Shown: positions 38,283-47,800 of the stretch, piece after piece
Layout: each line of letters opens with the position of its first letter
Numbering within the stretch: position 1 is the first letter of the stretch
Assembly (NCBI RefSeq): GCF_900456975.1
Contig: NZ_UGYM01000002.1
Span: 1,364,001 to 1,428,000 of the forward strand
From: Shewanella baltica
GTDB lineage: Bacteria > Pseudomonadota > Gammaproteobacteria > Enterobacterales > Shewanellaceae
Reading direction: 5' to 3'
DNA: 64,000 nucleotides
Program-made: the position numbers and the translations under genes
Notes under the pieces: model-generated
The model's input: the letters and a program-made list of their open reading frames with translations, nothing else
Told to the model about the DNA's origin: nothing
Database searches by the model: none

Positions 38283-38570
38283 TTATCCCCATATCCACAG
38301 CAGCATCCACACCCCGAATAAGCTGCTTAAGCTATGGCGGGTGACTTGATGTTTTAGCAGTAGCGATAAGCTCACCGCAATGGGCATTACTAGCATGAAT
38401 CCCCAAGCTAAAGGCATGTTGATGATTTTCATTTGTCCCAGCCAAGTGCTGGTGAGCATGCTTATCGCAAGTAACATCAGGCTATGAAATAGCAGTAACT
38501 GATTAAATCTTAGTATCAATGCCGGACTGATTGTCATCGCCTGCCGCGCATTTATTGCAAACTGTCTCAT
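38283..38570 (-). CDS. Hypothetical small membrane protein
   Basis: A 95-residue protein from ATG 38570, which has GAGGAG five bases upstream. Three hydrophobic segments are visible: LLLFHSLMLLAISMLTSTWL (about 25-44), LAWGFMLVMPIAVSLSLLL (about 54-72) and SLFGVWMLLWIWG at the end. It is rich in Leu and Met with short loops. No family is recognised. It lies alone, convergent to purF and divergent from topB. Confidence 0.7.
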   Translation of the reverse strand: MRQFAINARQAMTISPALILRFNQLLLFHSLMLLAISMLTSTWLGQMKIINMPLAWGFMLVMPIAVSLSLLLKHQVTRHSLSSLFGVWMLLWIWG

Positions 38571-38736
38571 AGCCACTCCTCTAAAATTTAGTGCATTCTA
38601 GTAGTTGTTGAGAACTATTCGCAATTGAATTTACACTTGATCGTTGGTATTTAAGCTCGGTTTGTCACAGAAATTTGCACTCAACGGGCGTTTGGGCTAA
38701 ATTATACTGTAATTATATCCAGTGCTTGGTGTTTGT

Positions 38737-40854
38737 ATGATCCTCTATATCGCAGAAAAACCTAGCCTAGGGCGGGCCATTGCCGATGTATTGCCTAAAC
38801 CCCATAAAAAAGGCGATGGATTTATCGAAGCCGCCAATGGCGATTGCGTGTCTTGGTGTGTCGGTCACTTGCTCGAACAAGCAGAACCTGATGCCTATAA
38901 TCCCGAATTTAAGTCGTGGAAATTCGAGCACTTGCCAATAGTTCCAGACAAGTGGCAACTAAAACCTAAGGCCGCAACTCGCAGTCAACTCACAGTGCTA
39001 AAACGATTAGTCAAACAAGCCAACATGCTGGTCAATGCGGGCGATCCCGACCGTGAAGGGCAGTTACTCGTGGATGAAGTGATTGCCTATCTTGGCGTGA
39101 GGGGTGACAAGTTACATCAAACTCAGCGTTTACTGATCAGCGACTTAAACCCACAAGCCGTAAAACGGGCGCTAACGCAGCTGCGCAGTAATCGCGAATT
39201 TATTCCTTTGTCCACATCGGCCTTAGCCCGTAGTCGTGCCGATTGGCTCTACGGCATGAATATGACGCGCGCTTATACCATCCAAGGTAAAAAGGTTGGT
39301 TATCAAGGCGTATTGTCCGTCGGGCGAGTGCAAACGCCTTTACTCGGGCTAGTGGTGCGCCGTGATGAAGAGATTGCCAATTTTCAATCTAAACCTTTCT
39401 ATGAAGTGCTAGCGCATTTGGCGACTGAAAAGCAGGAAACCTTCAGCGCTAAGTGGCAACCCAGCGAAGCTTGTCAGCCGTACATGGACGAAGAAGGGCG
39501 AGTACTAGCCAGAGGGTTAGCGCAAAATGTGGTGAGTCGCATCAGTGATAAACCTGCCTTAGTGACTCAATTAGTGGCTAAGGACAAGAAACAGAATCCG
39601 CCATTGCCCTACAGCTTATCCGCGTTGCAGATTGATGCGGCAAAACGGTTTGGCATGAGTGCTAAGGATGTGCTTGATACCTGCCAGAGTTTGTATGAAC
39701 GCCATAAACTCATTACCTATCCCCGTTCCGACAGCCGTTATTTGCCCGTCGAGCAACATAGCCTAGCGCCGTCGGTTCTTAAGGCGATTAGCAGCGGTGC
39801 CGCTGAGTTACTGCAAGGCGCCGATGCCCCCGATCCACGGCTTAAATCTAAGGCATGGGATGATAAAAAAGTGGATGCCCACCACGCCATCGTTCCTACC
39901 GAGAAAACGGCTAACTTATCCAGCTTAAGTCAGCGTGAGAGGCAGTTATATCTTCATGTTGCCCGCCAGTACTTAGCCCAGTTTTATCCGGCCTATTGTT
40001 ACAGTGAAACCACAGTACAAGTGACAATTGAGGGCGGCTTATTTAATACCAAGGCGCGTCAGGATAAATCTCTTGGCTGGAAGCAACTCTTTGCCCGCCA
40101 AGAGCCAAATGGCAGTAAGGCGAGTGGCAACAAGTCGATGGAAGAAAGCGCGGGCAAGGACGATGAGGAGAATGACGAGTTTATCGGCCAATTACCGCCT
40201 CTGAAACTAGGGCAGGCTTTGCATTGTACTCGAGGCGAGTTGCTGGAGAAAAATACTCAGCCACCAAAAGCCTTTACCGATGCCACTTTACTTGGTGCTA
40301 TGACGGGGATAAGCCGTTACGTAACCGACCCTGAGATCCGTAAAATTCTCAAAGAAACCGATGGCTTAGGTACTGAAGCCACCCGTGCAGGCATTATTGA
40401 ATTACTGTTTAAACGCGGTTTTTTACAACGCTTAGGTAAATCTATCGTTTCGACGGATGTGGGTAAGGGATTAATTAACAGCTTACCCGCGAGTGCAACA
40501 ACGCCTGACATGACAGCCCTTTGGGAAGCAAGCTTGAACGGTATTTGCCATAAAGAAACCTCCTATCAAGCCTTTATGCTACCGCTGCTAGGCACCTTGT
40601 CCACGCTTATTCACAATGCAGGAGCACAACTGCCCACCGCGCTTAATGGCTTAAAAGGCCAAGGTTATCGTAAAACGGCTGGGAATAAATCCGGTTATCG
40701 CAAGTCGCCTTACCGCAAAGCCTCTAGCTCGACAAAACGCACTGGCACGGCAAGTACCGCTAAAACAAGTACAACGACAAGTAGCAGTGCGAAAAAGTCG
40801 AGTGCGAGTTCAGGGACTCGGAGTCGAACACGCAAAGTGGCTGCTGAGGTTTGA
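38737..40854 (+). CDS. topB: DNA topoisomerase III
   Basis: A 705-residue type IA topoisomerase. The TOPRIM domain shows [15 protein letters not shown] (residues 4-18) and [16 protein letters not shown] (about 101-116). The active-site Tyr is in [13 protein letters not shown] (about 325-337). The C-terminal about 60 residues are Lys/Ser/Thr-rich and probably disordered, taking the place of a zinc domain. It decatenates DNA. ATG 38737 gives the standard start [10 protein letters not shown]; a GTG at 38722 is possible. This could be the main TopB or a second paralogue. Confidence 0.92.
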   Translation: MILYIAEKPSLGRAIADVLPKPHKKGDGFIEAANGDCVSWCVGHLLEQAEPDAYNPEFKSWKFEHLPIVPDKWQLKPKAATRSQLTVLKRLVKQANMLVNAGDPDREGQLLVDEVIAYLGVRGDKLHQTQRLLISDLNPQAVKRALTQLRSNREFIPLSTSALARSRADWLYGMNMTRAYTIQGKKVGYQGVLSVGRVQTPLLGLVVRRDEEIANFQSKPFYEVLAHLATEKQETFSAKWQPSEACQPYMDEEGRVLARGLAQNVVSRISDKPALVTQLVAKDKKQNPPLPYSLSALQIDAAKRFGMSAKDVLDTCQSLYERHKLITYPRSDSRYLPVEQHSLAPSVLKAISSGAAELLQGADAPDPRLKSKAWDDKKVDAHHAIVPTEKTANLSSLSQRERQLYLHVARQYLAQFYPAYCYSETTVQVTIEGGLFNTKARQDKSLGWKQLFARQEPNGSKASGNKSMEESAGKDDEENDEFIGQLPPLKLGQALHCTRGELLEKNTQPPKAFTDATLLGAMTGISRYVTDPEIRKILKETDGLGTEATRAGIIELLFKRGFLQRLGKSIVSTDVGKGLINSLPASATTPDMTALWEASLNGICHKETSYQAFMLPLLGTLSTLIHNAGAQLPTALNGLKGQGYRKTAGNKSGYRKSPYRKASSSTKRTGTASTAKTSTTTSSSAKKSSASSGTRSRTRKVAAEV

Positions 40855-40929
40855 TAGGCACGAGTATAATTGGTTTTAGGGGCATTTCCGACCATTAAAC
40901 AATAGCTGGAAATAGCCCTAAATTTTGGT

Positions 40930-40960
40930 AAAAAAAAGAGTAAACCAAAACGGTTTACTC
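40930..40960 (-). terminator. Rho-independent terminator of the alpha/beta hydrolase gene
   Basis: Read on minus, GAGTAAACC and GGTTTACTC (40938-40960) form a 9-bp stem with a 5-nt loop, followed by eight T residues. Confidence 0.85.
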
Positions 40961-41059
40961 ATACGGAAATAGGTCGTTGAAACTTGCCAAAATCACTCAA
41001 TAGATGAGGAGCAGGTTTATAATGTCAGCGTTAACTTAATTAGCCCTTAAAATTAACCT

Positions 41060-42349
41060 TTATCTTAAGGTATCGCCTCGGTTTAAGCTGATGAGCTTAT
41101 CCAGTATGTGCTCACCATCCATGCGAATGCCGTTGTGTTCATATTCTGACGTTAGCCAATACTTTAGCCTGCCGACCTGTTGCGCGGTTTCTAGGCTGTA
41201 TTGCATCTCGACAAACATATCTTCACTGTAAATGGCTGCGGCAACGGGGACGCGGTTTTGCGCCAGTTGTTCAAGACTATACAGTGCAGGCCAGTCTGAT
41301 TTATGGGCAAGGATTTCTGCCGCGGCTTTAAGCGGTACTAAATGACTGAATTGGTCAAACATCCAAGGGTAAATCATCTCGCCGGTGAATAAAAACGGCT
41401 TACCTTGCTGATAGTTAAAGGCGGGGAATTGTTGCCTCACTCTGTGTGCCGCCCATTGTGAAGCCGAGTGTTGGCAGTAAATGGCCTCATGCAGCAGGGC
41501 AAAAATCGGGTTAGTGTTGTAATCGAGCATTTGACCGAAATGATTTAAAAATAACGGGTTCACGACTGTCCCTGAAGCCGTGTTGATTAAGGCTTGCTCA
41601 AGTAAATAGTAAACCGATTCAGGACCTTGCTCCATTCCGATATTAATACCCAGCAGCTGCAACATTTCAACAGTGAGGCGTTCTCCCGTTGCTAAATACA
41701 CTTCGTTTTCAAGCAAGTGTTTTGCTAAGCGAGTGACTAAATGTTGGGCATCGTGGAAGCGTTGGAAAAATTGTTTATTCTTCGCCAGTACGCGTTGATA
41801 AGTCGCAAGATAGACATCATCGGCGCTGCGGGTTAATGACGGTATGCCACCTGTAATATAGGCTTCGCTGACACCTTGAGGGGCGGCGCTTAAATAATGT
41901 AATACGCAAAATCCCCCGAAACTTTGGCCAAGAATCGCCCATTTATCGGCGGGGCAAAGTTGGGCACGAATCGTCTCGGCATCACGAATGATATTGTCAG
42001 CCCTGAAATGGCTTAGATACTCAGCTTGAGCTGCGGGCTCTAAGTGTTGCAGGCTTTGGTAATTAATCGGTGTTGATAAGCCTGTGCCGCGCTGATCGAG
42101 TAATAACACCCGATATTCTTTTAATGCGCGGCGGATCCAGCCGCTGTTGCTGGCGGGGCGCATGGCCGCAAATCCGGGGCCGCCTTGGAAAAACACGATA
42201 TAAGGTAGCTTTTTATCTTTGTTTTCTGGGCTACAGAGTTCTCTGGCAAAAACTTGGATTTGCTCTGCAATCGGATTTTGATAGTTGAGGGGCAAGGTAA
42301 AAGTATGTTTCTTCGCCAGCACTCCGGCGAGAATAATATCGGGTTTCAT
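41060..42349 (-). CDS. Alpha/beta hydrolase, prolyl aminopeptidase-like (S33)
   Basis: A 429-residue protein. The oxyanion motif is FFQGGPGFAAMRP (about residues 54-66), the nucleophile elbow ILGQSFGGFC (about 141-150), and the DQRGTG motif (about 92-97) is typical of proline iminopeptidases. The long helical cap places it in the S33 subgroup; the likely role is release of N-terminal proline or hydrolysis of small peptide-like substrates. ATG 42349 has AAGG seven bases upstream. It stands alone, with a terminator downstream. Confidence 0.88.
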   Translation of the reverse strand: MKPDIILAGVLAKKHTFTLPLNYQNPIAEQIQVFARELCSPENKDKKLPYIVFFQGGPGFAAMRPASNSGWIRRALKEYRVLLLDQRGTGLSTPINYQSLQHLEPAAQAEYLSHFRADNIIRDAETIRAQLCPADKWAILGQSFGGFCVLHYLSAAPQGVSEAYITGGIPSLTRSADDVYLATYQRVLAKNKQFFQRFHDAQHLVTRLAKHLLENEVYLATGERLTVEMLQLLGINIGMEQGPESVYYLLEQALINTASGTVVNPLFLNHFGQMLDYNTNPIFALLHEAIYCQHSASQWAAHRVRQQFPAFNYQQGKPFLFTGEMIYPWMFDQFSHLVPLKAAAEILAHKSDWPALYSLEQLAQNRVPVAAAIYSEDMFVEMQYSLETAQQVGRLKYWLTSEYEHNGIRMDGEHILDKLISLNRGDTLR

Positions 42350-42397
42350 CAAACAACCTTAATGGCAGAGGCTCATGTTATTGTGATTGACAGATTG

Positions 42398-42479
42398 TAT
42401 ACCCAAATAACCTGAAGATGCAGCAACCTAGGCTAGTTGAAACTCGTATCTTCAACTACCTTGGGTATAGACCAAATAG
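42398..42479. repeat. 82-bp imperfect inverted-repeat element
   Basis: Left end TATACCCAAATAACCTGAAG and the reverse complement of the right end, TATACCCAAGGTAGTTGAAG, match at most positions; the centre holds AACCTAGGCTAGTT. Intergenic palindromes beginning TATACCCAA are widespread in Shewanella and Vibrio genomes, so this is probably a small dispersed repeat. Confidence 0.7.
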
Positions 42480-42604
42480 TTTATGCAGCAGGCTAGGATT
42501 ATTTGATTAGCTTTTGGTGAAGATCAATTTTTCCATTTTAAATTTGAGCCATGATGAGTTTCTTAGCGTAATCTATCGCTTATGGATAACACGAGATTGA
42601 AGCT

Positions 42605-43249
42605 ATGAAGTATCAGATTATTCCAGTGACACCTTTTCAGCAAAATTGCAGCCTGATCTGGTGTGAAAAAACCAAGCGAGCTGCGGTCGTGGATCCTGGT
42701 GGAAACATTGACAGGATCCAAAACGAAGTGACGAAACTTGGACTCGTCCTCGACAAAATTATCCTTACCCATGGGCATATCGATCATGTCGGTGGGGCAA
42801 AAGCCTTAGCGCAAGCCACTAATGTGCCGATTATTGGCCCGCATATCGCCGATAAATTCTGGATTGATAACTTACCTAAGCAAAGCCAAAACTTCGGTTT
42901 TCCCCATTGCGATGCCTTTGAACCGGATCAATACCTGCAGGACGGCGATAACGTGCAAGTGGGTGAACAAAGCTTGTCTGTGCTGCATTGCCCTGGGCAT
43001 ACGCCGGGACACATTGCCCTTTTCTCTGCCCAATCTAAGTTGGCGTGGGTGGGGGATATTTTGTTTAGAAGTTCAATCGGCCGCACCGATTTTCCTCAAT
43101 CAAATCATCAGGATTTAATTCACTCGATCACCGAAAAACTGTGGCCCTTAGGTGTCGACGTCGAATTTATTCCGGGGCATGGTCCTATGTCGACCTTTGG
43201 TGAAGAGCGCGAGCATAATCCCTTTGTCGCGGATCAACTTTTACTCTAA
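42605..43249 (+). CDS. MBL-fold metallo-hydrolase, glyoxalase II-like
   Basis: A 214-residue metallo-beta-lactamase-fold hydrolase. The metal motif THGHIDHVGG (about residues 56-65), the distal CPGHTPGHIALF (about 130-141) and IPGHGPMS (about 189-196) supply the His/Asp ligands; GRTDFP is typical of the YcbL-like type II glyoxalase group. The likely substrate is S-lactoylglutathione or a related thioester. It stands alone, with the repeat element upstream. Confidence 0.9.
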   Translation: MKYQIIPVTPFQQNCSLIWCEKTKRAAVVDPGGNIDRIQNEVTKLGLVLDKIILTHGHIDHVGGAKALAQATNVPIIGPHIADKFWIDNLPKQSQNFGFPHCDAFEPDQYLQDGDNVQVGEQSLSVLHCPGHTPGHIALFSAQSKLAWVGDILFRSSIGRTDFPQSNHQDLIHSITEKLWPLGVDVEFIPGHGPMSTFGEEREHNPFVADQLLL

Positions 43250-43270
43250 GTGTCATGTCATTAAGAACTG

Positions 43271-43305
43271 TTTGATTTGTGAGCGATAATCACTCGCAAA
43301 TCAAA
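43271..43305 (+). promoter_or_regulatory. 13-bp imperfect inverted repeat between the MBL and chemoreceptor genes
   Basis: TTTGATTTGTGAG (43271-43283) and CTCGCAAATCAAA (43293-43305) pair except for one G-T wobble. It may be a terminator without a T run, or an operator. Confidence 0.5.
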
Positions 43306-43395
43306 TGATTATTTCCATTGATTGTCCCACTTTTACCGATGTTTTCTGATTTTCCTTCTAGACTTAAAGCAGTTCTTCCGTCTATTGGGGTAAGT

Positions 43396-45135
43396 ATGAA
43401 AACAAAAACCATGATGAGTGTGGTATTTTCGACCATAGTCGCGAGTGCCGTGATTTCTGCGGCACTGAGCTTCAATGTGAAGTCTAAAATCGATCTCTTT
43501 AATGATGCCGCCAGCATCCGATATCAGTCCTATCAACTTGCCGATGAATTAAGGCAAGGTTCCGATGACTTAACACGTCTCGCCCGTACCTACGCCGTCA
43601 CAGGTGATGAAAAATACGAAAAAATGTATATGGATATTTTGGCTATCCGTAATGGTGAGAAACCCAGACCCGAAAAATATCATCAGATTTATTGGGATTT
43701 GGTGCTGAGTTATGGCGATAAGCCAAAGCCAGACGGCGCGAGAATTGCTATAAAAGAGCAAATGAAGTCCCTTGGTTTTTCCGATGAAGAATTCCGTTAC
43801 CTCGAACAAGCCCAAAAAAACTCAGATGCGTTAGTCGCCCTCGAAGTGAAAGCCATGAATGCCGTCAAAGGTATCTTTATGGACCCCAACACCCAAACCT
43901 ACACGATCAAAGGCGAGCCGAACTTAACCATGGCGAGGGAGTTATTACATAGCGACCAATACCATAGAGAAAAAGCCAAGATCATGCAGCCGATTGATGA
44001 GTTCTTTACGGCGTTGGATAAACGTACCGATGGTGAGGTTAATGGTCGACTCGACTCCTTACATGCGGCATTAAACTGGTCTCAGTTCGTATTGTTCATC
44101 GTGATTCTTGCGGCCGTTGGTGGATTCATTATCGTTAAGAGCCGAATTGTGACTCCCTTAGTGCAGACCTGTAGTGAGTTGCTCGACATTCAGCGCTCTA
44201 AAAATCTTGCGCGGCGGATCTCTGTCACCACTCAGGGAGAGATTGGCGAAATCGTTAATCAAATTAACTTGTTTATCTCTTCCCTTGCCAGTTCCTTATC
44301 GACAACGGATGGTATTGCAAAAGAGGTCGCTGATTTAGCGAAGCAAACCAAGGCATCAATTCAAGTTTCGCGTGAAAGCTCAAATCGGGTGGCGAGAGAA
44401 CTGGACGCCAGCGCCAGTGCGATGGAAGAAATGACCACGACGTTAGTGCATGTGAGTGAGAGTACGTCGAACGCTGAAAGCCGCGCCGCTGAAAATGAAG
44501 CGCATGTCACTGTGGGTAAACAGACGGTATCGGAAGCGTTGAAAGCCATGTCGGTATTGGAAACTGAGTTTACCAATACTCAAGACTCTATGTCGCATTT
44601 AGTGAACGAAAGTACCCAAGTTAGTAATGTGTTGAGTGTGATTAAGGCGATTGCAGAGCAGACGAATTTGCTGGCACTGAATGCCGCGATTGAAGCCGCA
44701 AGGGCCGGTGAGCAAGGGCGAGGATTCGCTGTGGTGGCCGATGAGGTTCGATCACTAGCCCAGCGCACCCAAGATTCCACCAAGGAAATCGACGATATTG
44801 TCGCAAGCCTTCAAAGTCGTACGAATCAAGTGGGTACATCTGTGACTCAAGCCGCGACGCTTATGCAAAAGGCGGGGGTAGAGCTGCAACGTATCGTGGC
44901 TGTATTTGAGGATATTCGCCACAGTACGGAAGCAATTCATGGGATCAATACTCAGGTTGCCGCTTCAACCGAGGAACAGTCCTTGGTTTCTAAAGAAATC
45001 GCTTCGAGTATGATGGTGATCCGCGATAATTCCCGTGAAGTATCACAGATTATCGAGCAGATAGAATCGACCTCTATTAGCCTAGATAATCAATCCCAGA
45101 TACTGCGCACTAAGGCGGGGGAATATCAGTTTTAG
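43396..45135 (+). CDS. Methyl-accepting chemotaxis protein
   Basis: A 579-residue chemoreceptor. TM1 (about 8-28) is followed by a periplasmic sensor of about 200 residues, TM2 (about 230-250, [19 protein letters not shown]) and HAMP. The cytoplasmic signalling domain has its hairpin tip around [20 protein letters not shown] (about 424-443). ATG 43396 follows GGGGTAAGT and puts TM1 at the N-terminus; the longer upstream start at 43318 would push it inward. The ligand is unknown; the sensor contains [19 protein letters not shown], found in several Shewanella receptors. Confidence 0.93.
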   Translation: MKTKTMMSVVFSTIVASAVISAALSFNVKSKIDLFNDAASIRYQSYQLADELRQGSDDLTRLARTYAVTGDEKYEKMYMDILAIRNGEKPRPEKYHQIYWDLVLSYGDKPKPDGARIAIKEQMKSLGFSDEEFRYLEQAQKNSDALVALEVKAMNAVKGIFMDPNTQTYTIKGEPNLTMARELLHSDQYHREKAKIMQPIDEFFTALDKRTDGEVNGRLDSLHAALNWSQFVLFIVILAAVGGFIIVKSRIVTPLVQTCSELLDIQRSKNLARRISVTTQGEIGEIVNQINLFISSLASSLSTTDGIAKEVADLAKQTKASIQVSRESSNRVARELDASASAMEEMTTTLVHVSESTSNAESRAAENEAHVTVGKQTVSEALKAMSVLETEFTNTQDSMSHLVNESTQVSNVLSVIKAIAEQTNLLALNAAIEAARAGEQGRGFAVVADEVRSLAQRTQDSTKEIDDIVASLQSRTNQVGTSVTQAATLMQKAGVELQRIVAVFEDIRHSTEAIHGINTQVAASTEEQSLVSKEIASSMMVIRDNSREVSQIIEQIESTSISLDNQSQILRTKAGEYQF

Positions 45136-45523
45136 ATGAGATGTGGTTGATTTACGAGCACACGCCACTCAAGACACGGATGTCAATCCTTCCCCCTTTG
45201 AACATACCCTGAACATATTTTCTGCTTCGACACTTTTTGACATCTATTACTCCTTTCAATACGTACACGCCTTTGCTAACTTGGTTGCCCAAGTGTTTAA
45301 TGCCGAGCGTTTGGCGATGCTGTTTTTATCGACAAATGAAACTCGCATCAAACCTTGATAACAAAATAGACGTCGATAGCTGTGATATTCATCAGCGATC
45401 TTAACCAGCGATTTTTTAGTTTTGACAGTTTGTAGTTTCGACGGTTATTTGTTTCGATAGTGTCGACAGTAAAAAGTGCATTAAGTCTTTTCAAATATCC
45501 CTAACCCAATGGAGTCCTTGCGG
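45136..45523 (+). other. Intergenic region upstream of the molybdenum enzyme operon
   Basis: No supported gene. A TTGACA at 45422-45427 has only a weak -10 (TTATTT) 17 bp downstream, and several GTTTCGA/GTGTCGA words cluster at 45434-45469. This is likely the operon promoter region, but no site is clear. Confidence 0.3.
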
Positions 45524-46540
45524 ATGGATCACCAAATCGAAGATTTACTAGAGCATTGGTTACCGCTGGCGGATGACGCTTGGGTGCTTGCGGTGATCAC
45601 CCAAATTCAAGGCTCGGCCTATCGCAAACCCGGCGCCATGATGTTGTTTCATGAGTTCGGTCAAGGCGTGGGTATGTTAAGTGGCGGCTGCTTAGAAGCC
45701 GATCTCCGCCGCCATGCCCAAAAGGCCATGCAGACAAAGCAAGTCACGTGCGTGACCTACGACGCGAGCGATGAGTCCGATGCCAGCTATCGACTCGGCT
45801 GTGGCGGCATAGTGGATATCATGTTGATCCCACTCTTAAAAGAGAATCATGATCTTGGTTTGGTTGAGCTAGTACAGGCATTTCGCCACGGTCGGTCGGG
45901 TTTTTATCAACTGCCATTAGTCAAAGCAGGGACGGATGCGCGCCAATATCAGGCCGCTTTCTACCCCGAAGCGTTGACACCGTTCCCCGCCAGCGATTTT
46001 GTCCGCACAGGCGTCTTCACCCAAGAGGCGGGAGAATCGCTGATTATTCCGCTGAGACCGAGATTCCACCTTGGGATTTTTGGTGGTGGCATCGACGCTA
46101 AGCCTATTGCCGCCATGGCCGATACTTTAGGCTGGCAAGTGACGGTTTTTGATGGCCGTACCGCCTATGCCAGAGCGGCGGATTTCCCCCATGCCCATAT
46201 CGTGAAACTTACCGCAGGGGAATTAACCGCGAATCATATCGCCCAATTGGATTGCGCCGTAGTGATGAATCATAACTTGGGCTTAGATGCTGCGGCATTG
46301 AAGGTCATTCAAGCCCATCCACTCGCCTATATCGCCTTGCTTGGCCCTGCCCATCGACGGGATAAAGTGCTTGGGATGGCAGGGCTGAGTACTGAATCAT
46401 TTTCTGGGGTGTTTTCTGCCCCCGCAGGGCTTGCCCTTGGCGGCGAGTTACCGAGCGCAGTGGCGTTAAGTATTTTGGCCCAATGCCACGGCGTACTCCA
46501 TGGCGCGACCTTACAACATCTCGATGAGATAATGCGTTGA
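45524..46540 (+). CDS. XdhC/CoxI family molybdenum enzyme maturation factor
   Basis: A 338-residue protein. The XdhC signature GSAYRKPGAMMLF (about residues 29-41) and GMLSGGCLEADLRRHA (about 49-64) are in the N-terminal domain, and the C-terminal Rossmann segment FHLGIFGGGIDAKPIAAMA is at about 184-202. XdhC proteins bind molybdenum cofactor and insert it, often in sulfurated form, into xanthine-dehydrogenase-type enzymes. GGAG is nine bases before ATG 45524; ATG 45509 lacks a site. It is first in a four-gene operon and overlaps the next gene at TGATG. Confidence 0.9.
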   Translation: MDHQIEDLLEHWLPLADDAWVLAVITQIQGSAYRKPGAMMLFHEFGQGVGMLSGGCLEADLRRHAQKAMQTKQVTCVTYDASDESDASYRLGCGGIVDIMLIPLLKENHDLGLVELVQAFRHGRSGFYQLPLVKAGTDARQYQAAFYPEALTPFPASDFVRTGVFTQEAGESLIIPLRPRFHLGIFGGGIDAKPIAAMADTLGWQVTVFDGRTAYARAADFPHAHIVKLTAGELTANHIAQLDCAVVMNHNLGLDAAALKVIQAHPLAYIALLGPAHRRDKVLGMAGLSTESFSGVFSAPAGLALGGELPSAVALSILAQCHGVLHGATLQHLDEIMR

Positions 46541-47277
46541 TGACATTGCCGCCAGTGCCAAAGTCGGCAGAGCTAGCGTTGGCAGAGCAAACGCCACGTT
46601 CATCCAAGCGGCTGTTGATCGTGGTACTTGCGGCTGGTGAAAGTAAGCGCTTTGAGGGAGTTAAGTTAGCGCAGCTTATACCATCACTTAGCGCCACAGA
46701 AACTCGCGAACAAGCCATCATTTGCACCCATGTTGAGCTTTTACAACAGCTTCATTGCCAAGATTTAGATTTGGAGCGCCAAGACACACATTCGCCCCAG
46801 CATTTGCCTTTGTTAGTCATACTCGGTGCTCACCAGCACGTATTGCAACCGTTATTGGCTGAACTTAACTCCCGCCACCCCTTTGATATTTTGATTAATC
46901 CGCAGTGGCACACGGGTTTGGCCTCCTCTGTGAGTTTGGCGGCAAGTTATGCCAAGGAGCAAGGCTTTGATGCCATGCTGCTAACGCTCGCTGACCAAGT
47001 GGCTCTGAGCGCCGATGATTATCGCCAACTGATTTTGACATGGCATGAAACGGGTAAAGACGTTGCCGCCCATTATTTGGATGATTTAGGTGTACCTGCT
47101 ATTTTTAATGCCTCTACATTGCCTTTGTTCACTCATTTGAGTGGTGATCGCGGGGCGAAATCTATTTTAAAACAACAAGCACAGCAGGGAGCGTTAGTCG
47201 CTATAACACTACCCCGCGCCGCAATTGATATTGATACCCAAGCCGATCTTGCGTCGTGGTTGGCACTTAAGGAGTGA
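46540..47277 (+). CDS. MobA-like nucleotidyltransferase (MocA family)
   Basis: A 245-residue protein with the NTP-transferase motif VVLAAGESKRFEGVKLAQ (about residues 28-45) and the distal HTGLASSVSLAASYA (about 125-139). These match MocA-type molybdopterin cytidylyl/guanylyltransferases that finish the cofactor for this enzyme class. Between them the metal-binding LTLADQVALSADD (about 147-159) is present. It starts within the xdhC stop and is 3 bp ahead of the 2Fe-2S subunit gene. Confidence 0.85.
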   Translation: MTLPPVPKSAELALAEQTPRSSKRLLIVVLAAGESKRFEGVKLAQLIPSLSATETREQAIICTHVELLQQLHCQDLDLERQDTHSPQHLPLLVILGAHQHVLQPLLAELNSRHPFDILINPQWHTGLASSVSLAASYAKEQGFDAMLLTLADQVALSADDYRQLILTWHETGKDVAAHYLDDLGVPAIFNASTLPLFTHLSGDRGAKSILKQQAQQGALVAITLPRAAIDIDTQADLASWLALKE

Positions 47278-47280
47278 GTT

Positions 47281-47799
47281 ATGGCAGAAGTTTTATCAAC
47301 CAAAGCAGTCGTCAAGGAAGCGAATACCGCCTCTTCCACCCAGACACTTTCCGCTCAGACACTGACCATCAACGGTAAATCATTTACCTTAGATGCCGAT
47401 CCTAAAATGCCAATCCTGTGGGCACTACGGGATATTTTAGGGCTCACGGGCACTAAATATGGCTGCGGTGCAGGGCTATGCGGTGCTTGCACAGTGCATT
47501 TAGACGGCCAACCCGTACGCGCCTGTTTAACCAGTTTGGGGCAGGCACAGGGAAAACGACTGACAACAATTGAAGGGCTAGATAATCAAAAGCTTAAAAA
47601 TGCTTGGGCCGAACATAACGTGCCACAGTGTGGCTATTGTCAGGCGGGCCAACTGATGTCGGCTGCGGCGTTGGTGGCGCAGCATCCGAAACCTTCTGAA
47701 GAACAAATTAACTCGGCCATGTCGGGTAATATCTGCCGCTGCGGTACATACCCGCGGATTAAAGCGGCACTGCAAAACTATGCCAAACAGGAGGGCTAA
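47281..47799 (+). CDS. 2Fe-2S subunit of a molybdenum hydroxylase
   Basis: A 172-residue IorA/CoxS-type subunit. The plant ferredoxin-type cluster ligands are in [17 protein letters not shown] (about residues 60-76), and the second cluster is in CGYCQAGQ (about 117-124) and CRCGTYPRI (about 150-158). It passes electrons from the molybdopterin subunit. It has about 25 extra residues at the N-terminus before LTINGKSF but no Tat signal, so export would depend on the partner. It ends 1 bp before the large subunit start. Confidence 0.93.
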   Translation: MAEVLSTKAVVKEANTASSTQTLSAQTLTINGKSFTLDADPKMPILWALRDILGLTGTKYGCGAGLCGACTVHLDGQPVRACLTSLGQAQGKRLTTIEGLDNQKLKNAWAEHNVPQCGYCQAGQLMSAAALVAQHPKPSEEQINSAMSGNICRCGTYPRIKAALQNYAKQEG

Positions 47800-47800
47800 T

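Noticed and set aside
45143..45358. 71-codon ORF after the first chemoreceptor
   Set aside because: No ribosome site, no homology recognised, composition unlike a real small protein.
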